A stretch of 64,000 nt of DNA, taken from Effrenium voratum (lineage: Eukaryota > Sar > Dinophyceae > Suessiales > Symbiodiniaceae). A model generated the notes under the pieces. It did no database searches, was not told the DNA's origin, and worked only from the letters and a program-made list of their open reading frames with translations. Made by a program: the position numbers and the translations under genes. Below are positions 52,441 to 64,000 of the stretch, in pieces. The stretch's first letter is position 1, and each line of letters opens with the position of its first letter. The stretch spans positions 7,501 through 71,500 of the forward strand of contig CAUJNA010001010.1 of NCBI GenBank assembly GCA_963377175.1. The letters are read 5' to 3'.

Positions 52441-55400
52441 ACCTAAAACTAAATGGCCCTCCAAAAATAACCCTCATGTGTTTCCACAACCGCGCCTTGC
52501 ATCAAGCAGCGCATACCCCAACTTCTTGACCTGTCAAACAGCAAGCTCAAAAAAAGCACCGCAAAGCTTCTGAGTTCGTGACAGGCGGCGGGGAAACTTG
52601 CTCAACACGAAACGGCATTCGTGGCGCCATCAAGCGCTCAGCTTCCTCCTGCGGTTGGCACGGCACAAGCAAGAAGCTTCAAGCATCTTTGCATGAGCCC
52701 GCACGCGCTGGCGCACGCCGGTACCAGCAACTTGCGCCTGCTAGCACCAGCAAGAAACACCTTTTCCTCAACTGGGAAGCACAAACGCACAACCGCGCGC
52801 GCACGCGCGCCTGGCGCGGCTCGAGCGCCAAAGCATCCGTTCGTCTCTCTTAGGCGCGTCCCCCCGCCGAACTGTGAGATTCAACACGGCAGCTGTTCCG
52901 TCACACGCCCACGCGTCCTCCAGCTGCCACCAAGGAAGTTCCTAGGGCTGACATGTCGTGTTCACAGCCTTCGTTGCACACGCGCAGTTTGTCACGCACT
53001 CAGGAGAGCACCATAGCATTGCCCTTCGACGGGCCTTGCAGCAAATGCGTCACAGCTAGTACGGGACGCTGACAACGAGCCGTCGCCTTCTCTTTTGCCA
53101 GCTCCACGCGCAATCTGCTCCAACCTCCTATCACACATCTATTTGCCAGCATCAATCAACAAAGTAGAATTGAAAACGCGCAGCTCGGCAAGGCCTAGGC
53201 TTTCTCGGGGCCTCCCCCTGACGAACAACATTGAAAATGCTCAGCTCTAGATGCACGCACGGCCTGCGCCCCAGAAAGCGCCAACCGCAAAGCGCCCTTG
53301 GCTAGAAAGTCTGGACGCCAGACTGCAGAAAGATTCTAAGCAAAACGGAGCACCCTGAACAACTCATAAGGGCTCGGCCGTGAAGGCAGCCAAGGCGAAA
53401 AGACATGCGCGGCTTTGCATTTGGCTGGCTCTCACTCCCACGTGCTTGCGTTTGTTCCGAGCTATTGAATACAACAGAAATTTGCACCAACGTCAACAAC
53501 AACGCCAGTCAATTGGCCTGTCAATGTGTCACCACAACGAGTAGCACATGGGCTTTCTTCTGGAAGTGGCACGCCAACGCGATTGAGCCAATTCTATTCA
53601 CGGCGCGCGTCACCCCTTTTGCGCTCAACCAACGCAACAGCAAGCGCGGCCCGGCAAAATTAACTTTCAGCCTCGTGAAATTCTGGAACTGCATTGCCCC
53701 CGTGAAACCTCACGGGCGCTTGGAACCGTGACAATTTGTAGCCATCGCAATTGCCAGCTCATCTACCAACACTGCGCTATGCTTCAAACGCTCTGTGGAG
53801 CGGAGTTACGGCCTGTCAAAATCACGCTTTCAACGATTATCCGCCTGAGCGCGCGTCAGCATCAGCCAGCGTTGGGTTGCTGAAACTCTGGCGGCGGACA
53901 TTGGAAATGTAGTACACCACGACGGAAAGTTGTGTAGATCTCATCTCACGCCCTGCCCAAATATAACCGTAGACTACAGCCGAAGCTCAGACTCCTTCGC
54001 TCACGCCATTTGCGTGCGAGAAGCTCGCTGAGGGAGCCAAACTTCGCTACAAATAGCCGCGCCAAAGCGCCAGAAGCCACACGCGCATCACCAGCCTAGA
54101 CACCATGTTGCGTCAGCGCATGGATGAGCAAGCGCCGCCCCATTACCCTTCTCCACGCAGCGGCAGGAGCCCGTCATCTTGATGTTCACAAATGGTCGCT
54201 CTGGGAGCTTCTTGGCTGATCCAACTCCATTTGCACCCTGCCATATTCGAGCTCCAGCTGCTCCCGCGGGCCGCGGGGTCTTTCGCCGGCCTTACCTCGG
54301 GCAAAGCGTTGGGTATCTTGACCAGCAAAATGTGGTTGATTCAGAGCATAGCCAGGGAACAGCTCCGAAACCAATGAATAATATGGATGAGAACAAGGCA
54401 TAGCCAATCATAAAAGTCTGCATTGCAGCAAGTGTCCAAATTGCACATGCAAATATGTTCCAACCCTCGAGCAGGCTGCTGCAGGCGCACGCCTTTTTTT
54501 TGAACAAGGTGACAAAGCCTGGTGCCGGTGAATCGCGCAGCCGTTGGATGAAGTGTGCCTGTGACTGGAACGACTGGTGTCGGCTTTGTCAGCTTGTCAG
54601 CACAGCTCTTGAAAGAGGGGGTGCTGCAGCATCAGCAAAGTTTATTGCTATTCAACTGACAACGTCATTCAAACTGTCAAAAGGATGCCTCACAATCCAC
54701 AAAAGTGTTGCCGACAGCAACAGCACCTGTTTGAATCCTCGGGCAGCTCACTCAACAGGGAAAGTGTGTGAACGACATGTAGGACATGTTTCCGTTTCCC
54801 TCCAACAAAACTGTTGGGGGTGTATTGATTGACTTCAGCCAATAAGGGTGGACAACTAGGCATCCAAGCGAGTCGAAACTGTCAAAAACACCAAGCGCAT
54901 CTGGATTTGATCGTTGAGTGGGCTCAACACGAGAGCATTCTGTTTAAACACCGTGTCACATGATTGAGTCTGCATTGTCTCTGAGCAAAAAATAATCACG
55001 GCAACAATTGAGACTGTGAGCAACACATTGTATTCAAAAAGCCCAGAGGCAGTAGTTGGAGGATTTGAAGCTTGACCTACTATCGCACTGAGGAAAAGAT
55101 TTCACAGTGCACGAAAAGCAGCTCAGCTCCTCCTCTGTGCCAAATTACCAAAGTTGCCAAGCCCATCTTTGGCTTCTTTCTGGCTGTTGATGCGAGTTTG
55201 TTCTTCACTGTGTTTGCCCTCTTTTGCAAGGCACGCAAGTCGAGGCGCAAGCACTCGCGCTCAATCAGCTACAAACTGCTGGAGAAAAAGACAGAATCAA
55301 ACCAAGCAGTGTTGCCTCCGGTCAAAACTCCAATGTCTGGACAGGGACATGGTGGCCATTGGACATTGTTTAAAGTCAGCAGATCACAGCTGATGAGGCC

Positions 55401-58400
55401 CAGGAACTCTGATTGATTCAATTGACTGCCTGGCTCTGGCGGTTTTCGCACTCAGGCCACACTGTTCATGCTTGCCTGTTAATCTGCACTCTGGCAAGGT
55501 TGGCATTGGCTTGCAGGCTTGAAGCCAAGTCGCCAAGACCGGAGAATCGAGTAAACGTCACTACAGCCAACCGTGGTGCCTTGGAGAGCAGATCCGACAA
55601 GTCTTCTGAACAGAGCCCGGTGCGTCCCACCTCTGTTGGCATCTTTGCCTTGCCTGCAGCCATGTTGAACTTACAACAGGCATGCAGGCAAATGAGACAG
55701 GCCACAAACGCCTTGAGTTCAGCGGGCGCGTGGTATGTGCTAAAAAAGTTTCTACATTACGAGGATGGCAGCCAGTCCAAAGCACACATGTTGAGTTTCG
55801 TGGCACTTTCGCAATTTCATCTCGCTGGCTGCCATCGTACAAAGCGGAGCATTGCTCCAATGCGTATCCATGGAACGTCTTCGCTCTTGACCACCATGTG
55901 CTGAGCACTTGCCACAAGGAACTTGGCTGAATCTGTCCCAACCACCAAGTGATGAGGCAAAGGGTGGCCATCACTTTTTCCTTGTATTGATTGGCATTCC
56001 TGCCTGTTATGCCAATGCCCTGGGCTAACTTGTACTAAGGTTGGCAAATTTGGCCTCATGGGAGTTGGGCCCGGGACAGTGGAACTTTGAGTAGCTGAGC
56101 TTTCCCTTTGCTGCCATTGAAAGGACCAGTAAAGGGAGCAACAGCTGGCGCTCCAGCGCAGCGTCTGCTGGCCTATGACACCGAAAAAAGTGCGCATTTA
56201 ACAGCCTTGACAAATCTGGCGCATGACCTGTACAATAACGACAAGGGGCATCACAGGCTTGCAAGCAGACTGGATTTTCTGATTTCACGACTGTACGACT
56301 GGTCAGCTCCAGCACAATCTCGAAAGGATCTGTTGCGCAAGTCTCAGTACAAGCAGCGTGTAGCATGTTTGCCACATGCACTGTATGCTTGTCCCTGAGT
56401 TCCACGCGGCACTTTGCCAGGGCATCCAGCCCTTGATGAACCGAGAGCGTTATGCTACCTCAGCGCAACCCTTTGAAAACGTTGATGATTTTGCAATCTC
56501 GACTCGTCTTTCGCCATCAATCAGCTAAACAAACCGTATTGCTCTCGTAACTCGCTGCAAGACTTGGGCATCAAGTAAATCTCAGGATTTTGGACCAGAA
56601 TTCTGCCACTGCACTGCCATGGTGTGCAGACTTTCTGGTGGGACTCTGGTCGGCTGGCCACAGTAAGCATTCCTCAACAGTGTGTTTCCTGGCCGGGAGA
56701 GGTGCTGTGCAACGCAAGTCTTTCTAGTTTTCTCTGAACTCGAGCGTGAACAATGAACTAGTTGGACCCACTCGTGAGCAGTGTTTTTCTTTCACCGGGC
56801 CCACTGCAAAAGATCTGCAACAATACCAAGGCGAGTCAAGCGGCCAGTTCATGAGCGTGCGCTCAATTGCCAAGCATCAGCTATCCGTCTTCTCAGATTC
56901 ACCTTGCAACGTGCAAGGGTATCAGATTGAAAGAGACTCTCGAAAAGAGACTTGGCTCGTCATGGTGACCTCTCAAGTCGCGAAGCCGTGTATTCTATTG
57001 GCTGCTCAAAGAGCAACTCGCGACAAGAATCTCTGACTGCTGCCAGTCGACAAGTTCTATTTGTTCTGGCGCATAATTGCGCCATCCATTTCAAAAGTGC
57101 AAGTTGCGCTACCTTTTCAAAATGGAAAAGAGCTAAACTTTTGAACACCTCGCATGAACAAGCCAATGGTTCAGCCAGTTCAAGTTGAGGAGGCCACCGG
57201 GCAGCACTCCTTCTTCGAGTGCCTCCTTCTTTCTGCCCGTGCCGGGAGACCTAAGCGCCACTTTCGGCATCTGTAGAAAACACTTCCAGCTCACACGCAC
57301 TTGGCTTCCAGGCGTAGCTCGATTGCTGGATTCAGACTGCGAATCAGCATCTCCACCGTTTGAGTCTTCGGAGCTTCCCTCGGCAACTCTTAGACAACCG
57401 TACAAGTCATTGAGATCCAACCCTCCAAGCCTCCGCCTTCTGCTGCGAGCCATCTGCTGAGAAGCCATTTCCTATACGATGTCAGCAAAACTCTGGCTGT
57501 GCAAAAGGCCCTGCGCCCCTGCCTTTGTCAGAACCTTCTTCTGAACCTCCAGATCCACTCTCACCAAGACCATTGGCACCAGCGGAGCTCTTGTCCGAGC
57601 CGTTGGAATCGCCATGGCCGTTAGCACTGCCAGCCGAACTTTTGTCAGAACCAGAACCTCCTCCAGAACCTGCCCAGCTGCCATCAGTTTGCGTCTGCTT
57701 GCTTCTCCAGTAACTCATGCTCATTCATTTGTGCACTGAACATCTGCCACTGACTCACCTGATCCTGTGGTTGTTGAGCCGTGCGTTGTTGAATCCCCGG
57801 CCTGAAAGCAAAGAGCGCAATTCGACAACCAGACTATTCAATGCCAATCTTTGCTATCCAAGGAACTGTGGATTGGGGTTTCGCATCTAGGGGCTTTGCA
57901 ATCTTCTCGAATCGCTCGACACCTGTCGAGTCAAGCTACGAGTACATGATCCCAAAATAACACCCGATGGTGAGACATTTGTGCCCAGCCAAACAACTTT
58001 GTGTCATTGTGATGCCGACAAAGGGAAGGCACAAGAATGCATCCCTTTGACGGGTGTCGCAACTCGTCCTGCGCGGGTGCAAACATGAAAAGCTGTCCTT
58101 AAGCGATGTCGCATTCGGAATCGTGAGGCGGATTTCGCGGCTGAACAGCCTTGAGTTTCTCGAATTCAGGCAACAAGCCCCTTCTCGGGGCAAATGATAG
58201 CGGGCAATGGCCAAGTAGCGAGTCGGGGGGTGGGAGGAAACGAGGCATGTTGTCCACAACAATCTTTCCGTCAGATCACACCGTCGACCCAACATCGGGC
58301 AGCGCGCGTGGTCTCCTTGACCCCTTAGCCACAGGGGGGGGGGGGACAAGTCCCTCGATCTCAGGCAATTCAAATCGATTGAATGCCATAGCAGCACACA

Positions 58401-58636
58401 GAGATGACAGTGATGCATTGATGCAGCACACATCAACTGCTGCTGTAAAAAAAACTGAGAAAATGCTGCATCGGATGCGCCGCCAAGCTACGCAAAGACA
58501 GGTGGAAGAGCCGTTTGGGCGTGCAATAGACTTGCGCTGGCCATCGATTTGTGCAACAACTGAGCCGCTGTTTTTTGGACACCCTGCAGCATACACTGTC
58601 ATCAGGTCAAAGTCATGACAGCGTGGCCAAAAGTTG

Positions 58637-58676
58637 CGCGCATGCGGGTCCGCGCATGCGGGTCCGCGCATGCGGG
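58637..58676. repeat. 14-bp tandem repeat CGCGCATGCGGGTC
   Basis: Two full units and a partial third. Each unit contains the palindrome GCGCATGCGC-like CGCATGCG, an alternating purine-pyrimidine word. Confidence 0.9.
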
Positions 58677-59939
58677 GCAGTCAAGTAACCCCGGCATATG
58701 CTCGCCAAACACAGGGAAAAGGGCCTGCAATAGTTCTGACCCAAACTTTCTGCTACGAAGCGGTTTGCAAAAGGGCGGAGGTGTCCAAGACCCACAAGTC
58801 GGCGCAACCACGTCACGCCAATATCTCGCTACTGAAGTCCCGCGTGCCTGGAAGACTTTGACCAGCGGGGGTCAAGAATGACGGGGACAGGTCTGCGAGT
58901 CTTCCACAAAGAAACGCCGTCTTCTCGACCGCACTTTGCTGCTTTGGCGTTGGCGCGAGCACGCCCCGACTCCGTCACCGCAGCGCGACTTAGCATCGGC
59001 AGGGACGTACCAGGTCAGAACGCCAGTAAAAGTCACGGTGAAATTCCAAGGTGCAAGGATTGTTGGCCAAGCGAGGCCAGGTCGCAATAGCTGGTGTGGT
59101 TGTGTGTGTACGCGCATGCGCGTGCAAAGCGACTCATACCCCTGCCGCCTCGGCTGCTTAGATGTCTGCGTTGGCTATCCAAAGGCAGGACCAGCCAAGA
59201 AATCACGCGTCGAGCGGCATTTGCATTCCCCTCATTTGCTGGGTCTCGGCTTGGCCTCCATCAAACATCCGCTTGGGAGAATCACGCCCCCAAATTAGCT
59301 CATAAATCACCACAAACTTCGCAATGGTCTGACTCCCTCCGTGATCGCTCATGCCCCTGCGATCCCTACACTTTCTCAACCTGTATCCCTTGCATTGTCA
59401 GGGTCTCGGCTTCTTAGAGGCCTGCGGCTCGCCTAGGTTGGACTCCACTTGGGCCCAGCCAAGAAATTCGAGCGGCTCGTGCCTTTTCGGAAGGAAGCAA
59501 GGAAGGAAGGTCCTTCCTGCGAAAAGACTGACCAAGGCAGGCACAGGAAAGGAGGAGAAAGAAACGGGCCAGCCCGCAAAGGCTCGCACTCCAGAAGGGA
59601 AACAACAACAAAGAGCAACGCGCTGGACGGGCGGCGCCCGAGCATGCAAAGGCATGCACCGCTGAGGAAGGAGCAGCAAGGAAAAACTGCCAACGGCACG
59701 CAAACCGCTGACGAAGGGGAAAAAGGAGAGCGGCTCGTGCCAAGAAGCATTCCTTGCATTCCCTCACTACTGAGTACAGAGAGACAAAGCACAGTGTACA
59801 GCAAAAGGTATCTTTCAAGTATAGAGAATTTGTGGCACCCAAAAAGGTTCGTCGGGCAAAACTGATGCATTATCAATCATCAGTCGAGCTGTCAAAAGTG
59901 CAGTTGCCAGCACGAAACGGAAATGCGAGTCACCGGACG

Positions 59940-59975
59940 GTCAACAATCCTAGCAGGGTCAACAATCCTAGCAGG
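59940..59975. repeat. 18-bp perfect tandem duplication
   Basis: GTCAACAATCCTAGCAGG occurs twice head to tail. Confidence 0.95.
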
Positions 59976-61275
59976 AGCACATGCTAAGAAGGTTCCTGCT
60001 AAATGTCGAATCCTGGTGCCGGAGCCATGGAACCTATGCAAAGTTGATCTTTTATTTGAGCCCTGAACGCAAAATACAAGACGTTCTTCCTACCCAACAA
60101 ACACCGGGTACAAATGCAAGAGTTTCCGAGACCAATAGAGGACCTGAGATGACGCGAGTCATACCAACCTGGAGCTTGCCACGGATGAGAAAACACAAAA
60201 AGAGCGGGCTGGTACTTCAGAAAAAAAGTGTGCCTCACGTCGTGAACCAGTGGCCGTATCTGTCACTAAATCAGCTTCGATTGCGCAGGCCACCACCAAA
60301 AAACGCGGGAACGCATGGCCTGCAGCCAAAAGCACGTGTTTTAGAGACAAGTACGGGTGCTTGTTGCCAAGACACTCAGCTAATAGTAGTTCGGAAGTGC
60401 TGAAGAATGATGAATCACAAGCGAATACAGTTGGTGCTGAATGTGAAGCCTGGCTAATGAGCAGAGTCAGGAGTCCCCTGACGTGGCGAGAAAAGTGGCG
60501 AGTAAAGTGGCGAATAATGATGAGAAGTGGAGACTCCAAATGTGGCCACAGCAACAAGACCCTGAAAGTCAGTCTGAGGGCATCTCCAAGCATAGCCGCA
60601 GCCAATCACGCATAAGCAATAAGAGCAGTCACAGGTTAGGTCATGCAAAGTGGCAATCCAGGAGAAAAAGCTGCTGCGGTGACTTGGAAACTGAGAGCTT
60701 GGCTAATGTTATATCCAGCGACAGTTTGATTTGCTCCAACCGCCAGAATCTTCTCCACCTTTCGAGCAAGTGTGCCGAGGCGTTGCAAGCAGCGCAGCCG
60801 AGCTAAGGACGCTGTGAGGAGAGTCCATGACGATGAAGCCCAAACCTGACTCAGACTTGTCGGCAATTGCGCCAATCATCCTTACCCGATTAGCCCGTTA
60901 GGTCAAGGCTAAGTGTAAAACTGAGGCTGTCGCTGCCAGGTCTGATTCGAGACTGTGCGCCCTGTCTGCGAAACGGCTTCACCTCCAAGCGCACGTGGTG
61001 GCAACTCAGCCAAATGACAATTGAGAGACATTCCCAAATGAACACAAAGCGTTAGTGTAGAGGAACTCTCTCAACACACAGTCTGCCTCAAGCATGCATG
61101 CATGACCTGCAAAAAGAAGGGAAGAATGTCTGGCTTCCAGCATTGGCTAGTCTAGCGAAAATGGCACTTGGAGTGCGGGAAGGATATGTATCCTCTTGTG
61201 TTTTTGGCTTGGGGGTGTGGCCCAAACACTGAGAGCCCCTGCAGACCAAAACTGTCACCCATCTACATATGTTAA

Positions 61276-61294
61276 ATATATATATATATATATA
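61276..61294. repeat. (TA)n microsatellite
   Basis: Nineteen bases of alternating A and T. Confidence 0.95.
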
Positions 61295-63880
61295 AACATA
61301 GATATGACGGCTTACTCCAACAGGGCGCAATGTGAAAATGTCCTTAGGTTGCCAGTCGTCCGGGATGTGTGTTTGTTTGTCATACCGCTTGGGAATATTT
61401 GACATGTGCACAGCGACTGACGGGGATACATAAATTTGTTGCCAAGCGCAATGCCTTGGCATGTTTAAGTGTTTGGATGCCCTGCGTTGTATCCAGGAAA
61501 GGGGCTGCGGGTATAAGTCTTGCTTCCAATGCCGATGAAATGCACAAGCTGGGGCTCGCATGTAAATACATAATATGTATACTGTATATTTGCTTATTCG
61601 CCTGAGCACATCAGAACATACAACACCTGACGAATGCAGCAATCAATTGTTCACATCAATACAGATTCGCAAACATATACTTATTTTCAATTCACTTGTT
61701 TTACAAGTGGTCGGTGACCATCAGAATGAGACTAGGCTTTTTTGGTGTGAATTAGGGTGGGTTTGGGTATGCCTGATTGGACAGGTTTAGGCTTGATGTC
61801 ATCGTGGGGAAAAAGTTGTTCGTTGATGGCCAATGGTGGTTTGTCTAATCATGCGGTAGGTCCTCTGTGACAATGCGAACTTGACCCATGAGTCTTATGT
61901 GCTGATGTCTAGTAAGCGTGAAAATGTTTATTGACGGATAAGTAGTTGTCAATCCTGGATAAGCCTTTTGCTACCCTAAGGTGGGAATCAATCAAGCGGA
62001 TAACAATATGCGTACGCAAATGTGCAATGTACAAACTATCAAAGTATTGCCTAAGAGCATTGTTCCCTCATCCACTATCACCCATCAATCACATCACAAC
62101 CCTACTGCAAAATTACACACTTGAGTGTCAACTTTGTCAACCAGCGATTTTGGGCAACCAGCTTTTAAGGACCTGAGGGATCGCTTCTTGCAAGAGCCTT
62201 GGAGTGGGCCACCAGAACCTTTAAGACCTTGCCATACTGCTCGTAGTGAGCACTCAGCACGTCCTTGCGCGGCTTGCTTAATGGGAGCCACGAAATGGAT
62301 CAACAAATTGGGTGCCGAATTAATTCTCACATGCCCTAACATTAGTTGAGCAACTGAAGGTAACATCTTCTTTTGCTATGCCGTCTCTGTGCAGAGTCTT
62401 TGGGTCCTTGGACTGGAATCCCATGCCATTGATGCGTCGCCTCGCCAAGGCCATTTCGGCGCTTGAGTGAAAGTCAGGCAAGCTGAGCCCGGCTCGCAAT
62501 GAAGACGCACCTTGAATGCGGGAGTGCGCACGGAACGTGACTTTGCCCGCGCTTGGTGTATGGGGACCAAAGGTTCTTCCTGAATCTGGGCCCTGGGTGA
62601 CTGACTTCGGGTCTTCACTCTGCAGCTGCGTAAGATGCATCCCCAAGGTGCTCTTCTTGTCCTGGCAATGCCGCGCGATTCTGCCGGGATACACAAATAG
62701 GCAAAGCACCAAAGAGCCAAAGCTGTCCGAATGAAGACTCGTCTTTTCCGTAGAGCTTGATGGTGGAGATGAGGACTGAGCTGCTTCCTGAAGTTTCATC
62801 CATCCACACTCGGCCAGGCAAACACCTAAAGTGCCTCGTTCTCGTTGAGCCAGCCTTTCGTGCTTTGCACAATGTGCAGGAGGCCCATCATGAACACTGC
62901 CGGCCTCCCTTGCTCTTCTTCTGGACATGCATTGCACGGTTTGCAGCCTTGCTGGCAACTCTCGCGCGTGCAGCAGGCTGGATGACCCCTTGCTGCATAC
63001 AAAATGGCCACAATCCGCTCTGATTCACATCAAGCCCCAATCTGATTAGAATGAAAGCAGCGGCGCTGGGCCATCAATTCGACATCAACAACGCAGTCTC
63101 CAAAACCATTCGCAAGCCTTGCATCCTTGAATGTTGCCTGTCTGAAAAAAATCGGCATGTATGTCCCATGGTCAAGACTCCTTCAAAAGAGCCTGCAAAA
63201 TTGGCAACGTAGTGGTCTCAAACCCTTTTCAAGATTGATTCAACATGGTGATCTTAAACATGGCACATCTGCAACCTGCAGGCGACATGATCTGTAAGTG
63301 CCAGTGCAGAAGAACTTAGTCCCGCACACGGGCCGAATGTATCATGTCCATTGAATTGCCACTGGGAATCATATCACCTGTAGCAGAGTCGAAAAGTTCT
63401 AAATCTGGAGCTGATTGATGCTGAAGTACTCACCAAATAGCAACCATTCAGGCACATGGCTTACAAGTCTGGCTTTCCGAATAATTTAATTTTGATGCAA
63501 TTCTTTTGGGCGGTCTAAAGCTTTCCCTGGGTTTTTGCGACCATGATTTTATGTGGGTTCAACTACTTTGAGAAACTTGGTAGGCAGGGCTGCAGGGCTG
63601 CTTGCTGGCTTCCTTGTTCTCTCTCAAGCATGCATGGCAATAGTTCTACCTAATTTGAATTGCTCTAAGGGCCTCTGAATGTTGGCGAGAAGAATTAAAA
63701 CGGGATTTATGTTTTGGGCGCAATGGGGCTCTTCTTGGGATTCGCTTGTACCGTCTTTTCTGTCAGGCACAAAGAAGCTCTCTTTTCCCAACACAGTCAT
63801 CTTCACGCGGCCGTGAGGACTCATTTTTGGAGCAAGTTCCACAGATTAGAATGGAGAAAAAGAGAGATTAACAACATCCG

Positions 63881-63898
63881 ACACACACACACACACAC
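63881..63898. repeat. (AC)n microsatellite
   Basis: Nine AC dinucleotides. Confidence 0.95.
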
Positions 63899-64000
63899 TG
63901 CAAAAAGGAGATGTTGAAGAAAAAGGTCTGCGTGCTAAAGGCTACCGGCGCTACTGCCGATGCTCTGCTGCTGCTACCATGTGACTTGGAATGTCCAAGC

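Larger units (their letters stand above)
52441..64000. other. Unassigned DNA; no recognisable gene
   Basis: More than 11 kb with overlapping frames up to 212 codons on both strands, none with a motif I recognise. On the minus strand, 57485-57724 gives a Gly/Ser repeat with GSDKSSAG words and 57133-57468 a non-repetitive frame starting MASQQMARSRRRR; these could be exons, but splice junctions are not convincing. Short tandem repeats are listed separately. Confidence 0.5.

Noticed and set aside
57133..57724. Two adjacent minus-strand frames (Gly/Ser-rich and MASQQMARSRRRR...) as exons of a host gene
   Set aside because: An acceptor-like CAG precedes the second frame, but no donor and phase combination was convincing; transcripts would be needed.
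1..64000. tRNA, rRNA, snRNA genes and CRISPR arrays
   Set aside because: No box B-like GGTTCGAATCC context with a cloverleaf, no rRNA-like stretch and no regularly spaced direct repeats with unique spacers were found by eye.

Overview
This window looks like repeat-rich, gene-poor nuclear DNA of a dinoflagellate. The evidence is a degenerate LINE whose ORF1/ORF2 plan matches what I recall of dinoflagellate LINEs, a Ty1/copia element whose Gag has a Gly/Lys tail instead of a zinc knuckle, an LTR segment that closely resembles the dinoflagellate spliced leader, and abundant microsatellites and G/C homopolymer repeats. A suessialean (Symbiodiniaceae or Polarella-like) is my guess, but the sequence alone does not fix the genus. 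I recognised no intact host gene. All identifiable coding sequence belongs to two retrotransposons, both decayed by frameshifts and stops.

Layout: 1-906 is a GATGAA-type simple repeat followed by an AT-rich palindromic repeat. 927-5622 is a large inverted repeat (arms about 1.58 and 1.45 kb, nearly identical), whose 1.66 kb spacer holds AT-rich repeats, a GC-rich block, a CACT microsatellite and a two-copy 117-bp repeat; a small GC-rich hairpin module recurs seven times here in both orientations. 5623-11190 is unassigned, with minor repeats. 11197-11605 is a pyrimidine tract. 11967-17901 is a LINE bounded by a perfect 19-bp direct repeat that may be its target-site duplication. 17921-38646 is unassigned, with a G/C-rich dispersed repeat at 20663 and 35970 and a TTACATTTT/poly-G block at 37490-38215. 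38647-39043 and 51459-52200 are two halves of one G-rich repeat array, split by a 12.4-kb copia element. 52441-64000 is unassigned, with a few short tandem repeats.

The copia element (39044-51458) is the most informative part. It has TG...CA LTRs of 283 and 274 bp, a GGGGG target duplication, an initiator-Met-type primer binding site, Gag, an internally inverted block carrying the Gag tail and protease, integrase, a short module resembling cytosine-5 methyltransferases, reverse transcriptase and RNase H. After RNase H, in the position where some retroelements carry env, comes about 4 kb of further coding sequence (46955-50899). It appears to combine a Tpt1/KptA-like RNA 2'-phosphotransferase fold with an endonuclease/exonuclease/phosphatase-like domain. 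This accessory protein, the methyltransferase-like insert and the spliced-leader-like segment in the LTR are the candidates for an under-described system.

Domain calls rest on motifs read by eye. No alignment, database search or RNA data was available, so fold assignments and empty-gene calls are provisional.
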